13,380 nucleotides of DNA, taken from the NCBI GenBank assembly GCA_945870925.1, contig CAMBTZ010000024.1, positions 1 to 13,380 of the forward strand. The letters run 5' to 3'. Made by a program: the position numbers and the translations under genes. The notes under the pieces are model-generated. The model had not been told where the DNA came from. It was given only the letters and a program-made list of their open reading frames with translations, and did not search any database. This document shows positions 6,940 through 13,024 of this stretch, piece after piece; position 1 is the stretch's first letter, and every line of letters starts with the position of its first letter. The DNA comes from Chlamydia trachomatis. GTDB taxonomy: Bacteria > Chlamydiota > Chlamydiia > Chlamydiales > 2-12-FULL-49-11.

Positions 6940-7987
6940 TCTTGAAGAGAGAGCTCAAAAATTTCTTAGAGTTTTACGTGCTCAAGAAATTGAAGGCTAT
7001 TTTGAAAAAGAAGATGAAGAATTTCGAATTTGGGTTATAAAAGAAGATCAAGTAGCTTCTGCAGTTTTAGCGTATCAAGATTTTCTTGAAGGAAAAGAGC
7101 AGGAAGAACTAGCTCCTCCAATTTTGGAGAAATTATCGCCAGGCCAAATTCCTGTTCAAAATGTCTACCTTGCGCCGCTTACAAGATTCTTTATTTTTAT
7201 TTGCTCAATCATTTTTTTAGCAAGCACTTATCAAAGTTATCAATTAAAAAATAACGAAAGCACGCTCTATCCCGTATTTACAAAAGTCCAGCAAAATTTG
7301 ATGTATGATTTTCCAAAATCATTGGAGTATCTAAATGAGCTTACTCAAGAATACGCAATTACAAAAGATACCAAGTTAGATAGTCTGCCTGAGCCTGGAA
7401 AAGTCCTTCTTAAAAAAATAGAGGACAATCCTATTTGGCCGGGATACTATTATGTATTTCTTAATTGGAAAGATAGAGCTGAACTATTAAGGGCGAAGCT
7501 ATTTACTAATATATTAGAGGGAGAAATATGGAGAATATTTACTCCCACACTTCTTCATACTGAGATTCTACATTTATTATTCAATATGTTGTGGCTTTGG
7601 ATGCTTGGGAAGATGATAGAGAAAAACTTAAAAATTTTTTCCTACATTGTATTTATTGCGGTAACGGCAGTTGTTACTAATACGATACAATATCTCACGA
7701 CAGGTCCATTTTTTATGGGTTTTTCAGGGGTGGTTTCCGCGATGGCCGGCTATATTTGGGTCAGAAAGAAAAGGGCGCCTTGGGAGATCTATCCAATTGA
7801 TTATGGGACACTCATTTTTCTTTGGGTCTTTATATTTGGGATGCTAGCCCTTCAAGTTGTTGCTTTTTTCCTTGAAATCCTGCATATTCTTACGTTTCAG
7901 CTCAACTTAGCAAACGCAGCACACGTATCCGGAGTCTTCATGGGAATGATTTTAGGGCGCGTAAAAGTGTTTCAAAGGAAAACGTGA
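6917..7987 (+). CDS. GlpG-like rhomboid intramembrane serine protease
   Basis: The protein has 356 residues if it begins at GTG 6917. That start gives MRLIAKFDLEERAQKF, typical of the small cytoplasmic GlpG N-terminal domain, with GGAT a few bases upstream; a TTG at 6902 is the alternative. After the acidic linker come several membrane segments. Rhomboid hallmarks are HLLFN (H219, N223 with the GTG start), the catalytic serine S270 in GFSG, and the catalytic histidine H336 in AAHVSG. The active site is therefore intact. Rhomboids cleave membrane-protein substrates within the bilayer; bacterial GlpG has been linked to membrane protein quality control. The gene overlaps the preceding nucleotidyltransferase by 23 bases and the next gene by 4, so it is in the lon transcript. 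The stretch between the first hydrophobic segment (about 92-107) and HLLFN is long. Confidence 0.92.
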   Translation: MRLIAKFDLEERAQKFLRVLRAQEIEGYFEKEDEEFRIWVIKEDQVASAVLAYQDFLEGKEQEELAPPILEKLSPGQIPVQNVYLAPLTRFFIFICSIIFLASTYQSYQLKNNESTLYPVFTKVQQNLMYDFPKSLEYLNELTQEYAITKDTKLDSLPEPGKVLLKKIEDNPIWPGYYYVFLNWKDRAELLRAKLFTNILEGEIWRIFTPTLLHTEILHLLFNMLWLWMLGKMIEKNLKIFSYIVFIAVTAVVTNTIQYLTTGPFFMGFSGVVSAMAGYIWVRKKRAPWEIYPIDYGTLIFLWVFIFGMLALQVVAFFLEILHILTFQLNLANAAHVSGVFMGMILGRVKVFQRKT

Positions 7988-8892
7988 CAGTCAGGGATCT
8001 TACGATACTCGGATGCTCTTCTCAAGCCCCAACAAGAAAACGAAATCATGGTGCTTATCTATTAAGATGGAACGGAGAAGGACTATTATTTGACCCCGGA
8101 GAAGGGACTCAAAGGCAATTTATCTATGCTGAAATTGCCCCGCCTACCGTCACGCGAATTTTTGTCTCTCACTTTCATGGTGACCACTGCCTAGGTCTTG
8201 GTTCTATGCTCATGCGCCTGAATCTTGATAAAGTAACTCATCCTATTCACTGTTACTATCCCGCTTCAGGAAAGGTCTATTTCGATAGGTTAAGATACGG
8301 GACATCATACAGAGAAAATATTAATGTGATTGAACACCCCGTTACTGGTCCGGGAATCGTCCATCAAGATGAAAATTTCACAATAGAGGCAGGGTACCTA
8401 AATCACGGTATCGACAATTTTGCCTATCGTATCACAGAACCCGACACCATTAAGTTCGATAAAGACAAGTTGAAATCTCTTGGAATATTTGGTCCAATTA
8501 TGCAAACACTTCTCAAAGAAAAAAAAATTAGTCATGAAGGAAAGGAAGTGTTGCTTGAGGATGTTAGCCATGTTCGAAAAGGGGACTCCTTCGCTTTTGT
8601 TATGGATACAAGACCCTGCTCAGGCGCTCTTCATATCGCTAGAAAGGCTACCATGCTTCTTTGCGAAAGCACCTATCTTGACTCTGAAAAAGATCTCGCA
8701 AAATCCCACAATCACCTAACCGCAAAGGAAGCAGCCCAAATTGCCCATGACGCAGGTGCCGAAGAGCTTATATTAAGTCACTTTTCAGCAAGATACCTCG
8801 ACCTTCGCCCCTTCGAGCGTGAAGCTAGAGAAATCTTTTCTAATACTTTTGCAGCTGATGATCTCAAGCAATTTCAATTCATCAAAAAATAA
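7984..8892 (+). CDS. rnz: Ribonuclease Z (tRNA 3'-end processing endonuclease)
   Basis: This is a metallo-beta-lactamase-fold protein of 302 residues, the usual length for short-form RNase Z. The zinc motif SHFHGDH places ligands at H63, H65, D67 and H68. Further family positions are H141 (NHG), D208 in VMDTRPC, H244 in HNHLTA and H266 in LSHFSARY. It cleaves 3' trailers from tRNA precursors in the cytoplasm. The start is GTG 7984, overlapping the rhomboid stop in GTGA, which implies translational coupling at the end of the lon transcript. The Chlamydia homologue lies in the same neighbourhood (from memory, once annotated atsA). No xerC-like gene follows here, unlike my recollection of Chlamydia. 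Confidence 0.95.
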   Translation: MTVRDLTILGCSSQAPTRKRNHGAYLLRWNGEGLLFDPGEGTQRQFIYAEIAPPTVTRIFVSHFHGDHCLGLGSMLMRLNLDKVTHPIHCYYPASGKVYFDRLRYGTSYRENINVIEHPVTGPGIVHQDENFTIEAGYLNHGIDNFAYRITEPDTIKFDKDKLKSLGIFGPIMQTLLKEKKISHEGKEVLLEDVSHVRKGDSFAFVMDTRPCSGALHIARKATMLLCESTYLDSEKDLAKSHNHLTAKEAAQIAHDAGAEELILSHFSARYLDLRPFEREAREIFSNTFAADDLKQFQFIKK

Positions 8893-9013
8893 ACTGAAAT
8901 TCAATTCACTAAAAGAACAAAACTCATGGAAACTTGATAAACATCGAGATTTTCAAAGTCAAAACATGCCATACCTAAAAATTTTTATATTAGAACGAAT
9001 TAATTACAAAGAA

Positions 9014-9040
9014 AATTTAAAACCGTAACCGTTTTTAATT
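9014..9040 (+). terminator. Weak hairpin in the gap after rnz, possible terminator
   Basis: The arms AATTTAAAAC (9014-9023) and GTTTTTAATT (9031-9040) pair with one mismatch around a 7-base loop. The stem is AT-rich and the following T-run is interrupted, so it is a poor intrinsic terminator. The rest of the 205-base gap 8893-9097 shows no convincing gene. Confidence 0.25.
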
Positions 9041-9097
9041 CTTAAAGATTTTGAACAGGCTCTTATATAGAATGCTTCTTAGGTTTTAGTACAGCTT

Positions 9098-9514
9098 TTA
9101 AGCAGTTAGTTCTTTTGAGATGTCACGCAAATTGGAGAATAGGACTTCCCTGGCTTTTTTCTCTATCGTCCAGGCTCTGATCAAGGTTCGAAGGGTTTTG
9201 TCATTGTGAGATTTTTTGGTAAGATCTGCTGCCTGAATTAAGGAAATTTTTGCTTTTCCGTCCGGGTCAATTTCTAGAGGTTCGTCTATAAGCTCTTTAA
9301 TGATGGAAGCGTTGTACCAAGTTGATTCATCGGGGAATTGATGAAGTAATTCTAGAGCAAAATGACGAAGATCCCATATTTTTTCTGCTAGGACTTCTAT
9401 GTCTCGATTTTGTAAACGTTCAGGTTGATTTTCGACTGTTGCAACAATTCTGGAGCTTTCAGTTAAGAAGGATTCAATCCCCTTTTTTAAGTTCTTCTTC
9501 GCAATATCAAACAT
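9098..9514 (-). CDS. Uncharacterised helical protein
   Basis: I do not recognise this 138-residue protein. It is charged and predicted to be largely alpha-helical: amphipathic runs at about 1-24, 37-62, 86-103 and 105-135, with short loops such as FPDESTWYN and LEIDPDG between them. No signal peptide, membrane segment, catalytic motif or cysteine is visible. The ATG at 9514 is preceded by AGGGTAGG, a good ribosome binding site. It stands alone on the minus strand, convergent with rnz and divergent from the kinase array with 82 bases between the two starts, so it could share control with the array. An adaptor-like helical role is possible, but nothing in the sequence demonstrates it. The gene itself looks real on composition and ribosome site. 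Confidence 0.65.
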   Translation of the reverse strand: MFDIAKKNLKKGIESFLTESSRIVATVENQPERLQNRDIEVLAEKIWDLRHFALELLHQFPDESTWYNASIIKELIDEPLEIDPDGKAKISLIQAADLTKKSHNDKTLRTLIRAWTIEKKAREVLFSNLRDISKELTA

Positions 9515-9596
9515 GAGACCTACCCTCTTTTCTTTATATCATGTATCAAAAATGGAGTTTGGAGTAAATTGTTTCTTTATCCAGACGATGTGAAAT

Positions 9597-10331
9597 ATGA
9601 AGTGGCTTTTTGTTTTGATAGCAGTTTGTGTGCTCGGGTTATCATCTAATCATGGAGTTTATATAATATCAAGACTTTATGAGGGTGCTTTTTTCTATAA
9701 GCAATACGATTATTTTAGGATAAGTGATGATCGATTTTATAGAAAAAATAGATATGCTGAAAAGTTGATCTGTTTAAAGGGAGATTTTTCGCATGAAATG
9801 GAAGCTTGTTTGAGCGGAAAAGAGCCCAAATCTTTTTGGATGCTTTCCGAGAGAAAGAGGATGAAAACTTTTTGGGTCTCCTTTAAAGGAAAAGAATATA
9901 TTGTAAAAAAACATCTGCAGCACGGTGTTTTAAAAAACATTATGAAAATGGGGAAAGGGGTCTCAATTTGGAATAATCTTCATTGGGCGATGGAAAAGGG
10001 TATTGAAGTTGCAGAGCCTGTAGCTGTTTTTGAAAAACGAAGTTTGGGTACGCTTGAAACTACAGTTGTATACCGGTATGAAGGCTGTAGAACAGATTTT
10101 TTTCCTAAGGAAGAGGTAAAGTCAAAAACTCTTTTGATCACACCCCAGTTAAGGAAAAAAAATATTGTCCACGCTGATTTAAGAAGGCGTAATATTATTT
10201 ATAAAGAAAGCGAAGGTAAAATTAAATTAATTGATGTTGAGCTGATGCATTACTATCCATCATATTCATATGTTTGCAAGAAACGATTAAATCAGGAAGA
10301 GAAATGGTTGCTAAAGGATTACAAATATTAA
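9597..10331 (+). CDS. Membrane-anchored or exported LPS-kinase-like (Kdo kinase/WaaP fold) protein, array unit 1
   Basis: This 244-residue protein is the first of four homologous kinase-like domains. An N-terminal hydrophobic segment (residues 3-16, after MK) looks like a signal anchor or uncleaved signal peptide. Kinase elements are the putative ATP-binding lysine in YIVKK (K104), the catalytic loop VHADLRRRN (H192, D194, N199) and the metal-binding LIDVE (D213). IEVAEPVAVFEKR matches the beta-strand after helix C in Kdo kinase/WaaP proteins. The helix-C glutamate seems to be isoleucine (I124, before WNN). C59 and C164 are conserved in the other units. It is the most divergent unit, with an acidic residue E215 where the others have D. 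Substrate is unknown: LPS sugar, another glycan or protein. No strong Shine-Dalgarno sequence precedes the ATG. The next gene overlaps it by 28 bases. Confidence 0.75.
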   Translation: MKWLFVLIAVCVLGLSSNHGVYIISRLYEGAFFYKQYDYFRISDDRFYRKNRYAEKLICLKGDFSHEMEACLSGKEPKSFWMLSERKRMKTFWVSFKGKEYIVKKHLQHGVLKNIMKMGKGVSIWNNLHWAMEKGIEVAEPVAVFEKRSLGTLETTVVYRYEGCRTDFFPKEEVKSKTLLITPQLRKKNIVHADLRRRNIIYKESEGKIKLIDVELMHYYPSYSYVCKKRLNQEEKWLLKDYKY

Positions 10332-11089
10332 GCGCTATAGGTGCAGGGCTGCTCCTTTTTTGTTTTTGGCCGTCACTTATGCACAATGTTTCAAGAGTTT
10401 ACGAAGCTCTTTTTTTAGAGATTCATTATGAATATGTAGGTCTTTTTGATCAAAAATATCAAAAGGAGCTTTCATGGAAACAGAAAATTATTTGTGAAAA
10501 AAATTATGCGGATGAATCAATGCTTGAATTCCTTCATCAAGTTGAAACCTTTAAAGACAAAAAAGTTCTTCACGATCATCGTGGTAAATTAACTGAAAAG
10601 GTCTCATTTTCAGAAAATCATTTTGTTGTAAAGTCGGCAGAACGAAAAGGGTTTTTTCGTAATCTTCTTGCTCAAGGAATGGGAGTCAATGTGTGGAATA
10701 ATGCGCATTGGGCACTTGAAATGGGCGTTCCGGTAATGAAGCCAATAGCTCTTGTAGAAAAAAGAGAGTGGAATAAAACTAAGTCATTTGTAGTCTATTT
10801 ATTTGAAGGGAAAGTGTGTGAAAATGAATTTAAGTTGGCAGAAGATTTTTTCCCAAAAGTGCAAGAGCTTAAAGAACTTTTAAGTAAGAAAAATGTAATC
10901 CATCATGATTTTCGACTGAGAAATATTGTTATTCTAGATGATGGCACTCTTCAATTTATCGATATTGATAAACTACATTGGTATAAGAGAAGTTCACATG
11001 TGTTTAAGCACCGACTTAAAAGAGAGGTGAAGAAATTTAATCTCAATCTTATTGAACAATCTAATTCAACAAAACGCCTCCAAGCATGA
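10304..11089 (+). CDS. Membrane-anchored or exported LPS-kinase-like protein, array unit 2
   Basis: This 261-residue homologue of unit 1 starts at ATG 10304. That start is supported by AGGAAGAG just upstream; a TTG at 10274 in the same frame is less likely. A hydrophobic segment at about residues 6-23 follows MVAK. The kinase core has K110 (FVVKS), the motif GMGVNVWNNAHW with V130 at the usual helix-C glutamate position, VPVMKPIALVEKR, the catalytic loop IHHDFRLRN (H200, D202, N207) and FIDID (D220). C64 (KIIC) and C172 (EGKVC) are shared across the array. The catalytic residues are intact, so an active phosphotransferase is plausible. It overlaps the unit 1 gene by 28 bases and the next gene by 4 bases (ATGA), so the three are probably one transcript. 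Function and substrate are unassigned. Confidence 0.77.
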   Translation: MVAKGLQILSAIGAGLLLFCFWPSLMHNVSRVYEALFLEIHYEYVGLFDQKYQKELSWKQKIICEKNYADESMLEFLHQVETFKDKKVLHDHRGKLTEKVSFSENHFVVKSAERKGFFRNLLAQGMGVNVWNNAHWALEMGVPVMKPIALVEKREWNKTKSFVVYLFEGKVCENEFKLAEDFFPKVQELKELLSKKNVIHHDFRLRNIVILDDGTLQFIDIDKLHWYKRSSHVFKHRLKREVKKFNLNLIEQSNSTKRLQA

Positions 11090-12567
11090 AAAAAATTCTT
11101 TTGTTTACGGTTGCTGTTATTTTGATTGGAATCTGTTTTTCTCACTCTCTTTCGCATAATATTTCAAGAGGTTACCAAAAGTTATTTGCAGTGCTGCATT
11201 ACGACTACGTAGGTCTATTCGATTCAGATTGTAAGAATGAATTGTCGTGGGAAGAGAAGATTTTTTGCAAAAATGAGTATGCAAGTGAGGGAGTGATGAC
11301 ATTTCTTCGCAATATTGAGGGGGGTGAAAAAAAGAATATTTCTCGTAATCGTAAGCGTAGTGTCGATCAGGTGTTTTTTGGAGATAAAAAAGTTATTATT
11401 AAATCGATGGAATTTCCCGGTTTTTTTTCAAATATCTTTAGAATGGGAATGGGAGTCAATATATGGAATAATGCCCATTTTGCAAGCGCTTGTAAGGTTC
11501 CTGTACTAAAACCGATCGCACTTGTAGAAAAAAGATATTGGAATAAAACGAAAACATTTGTTGCTTACTTGTTAGAAGGGAAGGTTTGTGACAAAGAGAT
11601 AAAAAATTCAGATGATTGGTTTTTCAAAATACAAGATCTAGCAAATCGGCTAAATCGAAAATGTCTCATTCATGACGACTTTCGTATAAAAAATATGGTC
11701 CTTCTTGATAACGGATCGATACAGCTTATCGATATAGATAAAATTCATTACTATCCAAGAAATTCACCTATATTTCGTGCCAGATTAAAAAGAGAGATCC
11801 GAAAATTTAATCAAAACCTTCATGAAAATTGTGAGACAAAAAAATATTTACGAAAAGCTAATTTCTCAATATATGGATGGAAATCATTTATGCATAATTT
11901 GATGTGTGCATATCGAAAATTTTTTGCAATCACTCACTATGAATATGTAGGGCTAAATGATCCTGAGGTTAAAAAAGAGCTTTCATGGAAGGAAAAGATT
12001 TTCTGCGCAAGAGAGTATGCAAATGAATCTGTAATGGAATTTTTACGAAATATTGAAACAAGTAGTGAAAAAAAAATACTCTGGAAAAATTCTGAAAGAA
12101 CCGGTGAAGAGGCGATTTTAAATGGAAAAAAGGTGATTATTAAATCTGTAGAAGTAGACGGATTTTTTACAAATCTTTTTCGAATGGGAACCGGTGTTAA
12201 TATTTGGAATAACGCCCATTATGCAAAGCTATCTGGCATTCCTGTTTTAAAGCCAATAGCCCTAGTTGAAAAACGGTCCCTCTTCAAAACTAAAACTTTT
12301 GTCGTCTACCTATTTGAGGGAACGGTTTGTGATCAAGAATCTATTCCCGAAATCAAAGCGCTAAGAGAGTTGTTACAAAAAAAACTAGTGGCCCATCACG
12401 ATTTCTATATTCGTAATATTATCAAGCTAGATGATGGAACATTACAACTTATTGACATCGATAAAATGCATTGGTATCCCCATAACTCATACCTTTTCCG
12501 CTGGAAAGGGCGAGTGGAAGAGCAGCGCTTTAATGAAAATATAGCCAATAAATTTAATGGGCTATAG
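11086..12567 (+). CDS. Tandem double LPS-kinase-like protein (array units 3 and 4 fused)
   Basis: This 493-residue protein has two complete kinase-like domains. Unit 3 (about 1-255) has an N-terminal hydrophobic segment (4-18 after MKK), K106 (VIIKS), GVNIWNNAH, loop IHDDFRIKN (H196, D198, N203) and LIDID (D216). Unit 4 (about 265-493) repeats it: K353, GVNIWNNAH, AHHDFYIRN (H437, D439, N444) and LIDID (D457). Conserved cysteines are C61 and C168 in unit 3 and C307 and C415 in unit 4. Unit 4 begins at SFMHNLM, matching the region just after the membrane segment of unit 2 (SLMHNVS). It therefore seems to derive from a separate gene that lost its stop-start junction and hydrophobic N-terminus. 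Both domains keep catalytic residues. The ATG overlaps the unit 2 stop (ATGA) without a clear ribosome site. Its stop directly abuts the stop of the opposing gene. Confidence 0.77.
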   Translation: MKKILLFTVAVILIGICFSHSLSHNISRGYQKLFAVLHYDYVGLFDSDCKNELSWEEKIFCKNEYASEGVMTFLRNIEGGEKKNISRNRKRSVDQVFFGDKKVIIKSMEFPGFFSNIFRMGMGVNIWNNAHFASACKVPVLKPIALVEKRYWNKTKTFVAYLLEGKVCDKEIKNSDDWFFKIQDLANRLNRKCLIHDDFRIKNMVLLDNGSIQLIDIDKIHYYPRNSPIFRARLKREIRKFNQNLHENCETKKYLRKANFSIYGWKSFMHNLMCAYRKFFAITHYEYVGLNDPEVKKELSWKEKIFCAREYANESVMEFLRNIETSSEKKILWKNSERTGEEAILNGKKVIIKSVEVDGFFTNLFRMGTGVNIWNNAHYAKLSGIPVLKPIALVEKRSLFKTKTFVVYLFEGTVCDQESIPEIKALRELLQKKLVAHHDFYIRNIIKLDDGTLQLIDIDKMHWYPHNSYLFRWKGRVEEQRFNENIANKFNGL

Positions 12568-12969
12568 CTAGATTTGGCAGTGTTTGCATTCAATTTTCGG
12601 CATAGATTGTGGAGTTGAATAATCGTTAGGTAGCGACCTATTGGCTAGATCGATAATTAGGCAGATGAGGCCACCTAAAATGGGGATAAGCTCAAGAGCT
12701 CCTCTGTACATCCACTGTATACTTCGATTACTCATGAAGTGAATATGTTTTTCATTATATATTTTATATTCAAGTATCCCTTGAAAGATTCGGCGTAGTC
12801 CGATCATAGAGCCAAAGAGAGGGATATAGCCATAAAATTTAGAAGTTATTGTTGTAGAAATACTTATGGTGATGTTAGCTAATGCATAATCTGATACATT
12901 GGTAGTATCTATTAAATAGGATTCAATTCCAAATCCCAAGGGCTTTTCAAAGCAAATCACAGTAGACAT
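12568..12969 (-). CDS. Small putative membrane protein
   Basis: This 133-residue protein is not assigned to a named family. Two hydrophobic stretches stand out: YGYIPLFGSMIGLRRI in the middle and ALELIPILGGLICLIIDL near the C-terminus, each with a Pro and Gly-Gly or Gly-Ser kink as in short membrane hairpins. The tail ends CKHC, a lone CxxC-like pair. The combination 'IP..G...G..RI ... RG..E.IP.LGG' resembles small hypothetical proteins I recall from Chlamydiae, but I cannot name the family. The ATG at 12969 is preferred because TAGGT precedes it by a few bases; a GTG two codons upstream is the alternative. A TATAAT box lies 27 bases upstream. Its stop codon abuts that of the kinase gene on the other strand with no spacer. 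Confidence 0.65.
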   Translation of the reverse strand: MSTVICFEKPLGFGIESYLIDTTNVSDYALANITISISTTITSKFYGYIPLFGSMIGLRRIFQGILEYKIYNEKHIHFMSNRSIQWMYRGALELIPILGGLICLIIDLANRSLPNDYSTPQSMPKIECKHCQI

Positions 12970-12995
12970 AAACACCTATAAATTATTAGATGTTT

Positions 12996-13024
12996 ATTAT
13001 AGCATTTATATATGTAATTATAAA
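12996..13024 (-). promoter_or_regulatory. Probable promoter for the small membrane-protein gene
   Basis: On the minus strand a perfect TATAAT (13001-12996) is preceded, after 17 bases, by TTTATA (13024-13019), which matches four of six -35 bases. It lies just upstream of the ATG at 12969 and overlaps the last codons of the methyltransferase gene. The surrounding DNA is very AT-rich, so only the -10 is convincing. Confidence 0.45.

Larger units (their letters stand above)
9597..12567 (+). repeat. Tandem array of four diverged kinase-domain repeats
   Basis: The codon for the tryptophan of the shared WNN motif falls at 9969, 10694, 11464 and 12205, giving spacings of 725, 770 and 741 bases. Units 2 to 4 still share nucleotide stretches, for example GAATATGTAGG (10431 and 11941) and CTTGTAGAAAAAAGA (10751 and 11521). 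Unit 1 matches mainly at protein level. This indicates successive tandem duplication followed by divergence. Confidence 0.85.

Noticed and set aside
8870..8915. Repeated CAATTCA-type words around the rnz stop codon and a 7-bp inverted pair AATTTCA/TGAAATT
   Set aside because: The arms are short, the loop is 18 bases and the composition is AT-rich, so neither a terminator nor a duplicated site is supported.
8819..9028. 69-codon plus-strand open frame running from the end of rnz into the gap
   Set aside because: It overlaps the conserved end of RNase Z in another frame, has no ribosome binding site, and its translation is low-complexity Lys/Asn/Leu as expected from AT-rich non-coding DNA.
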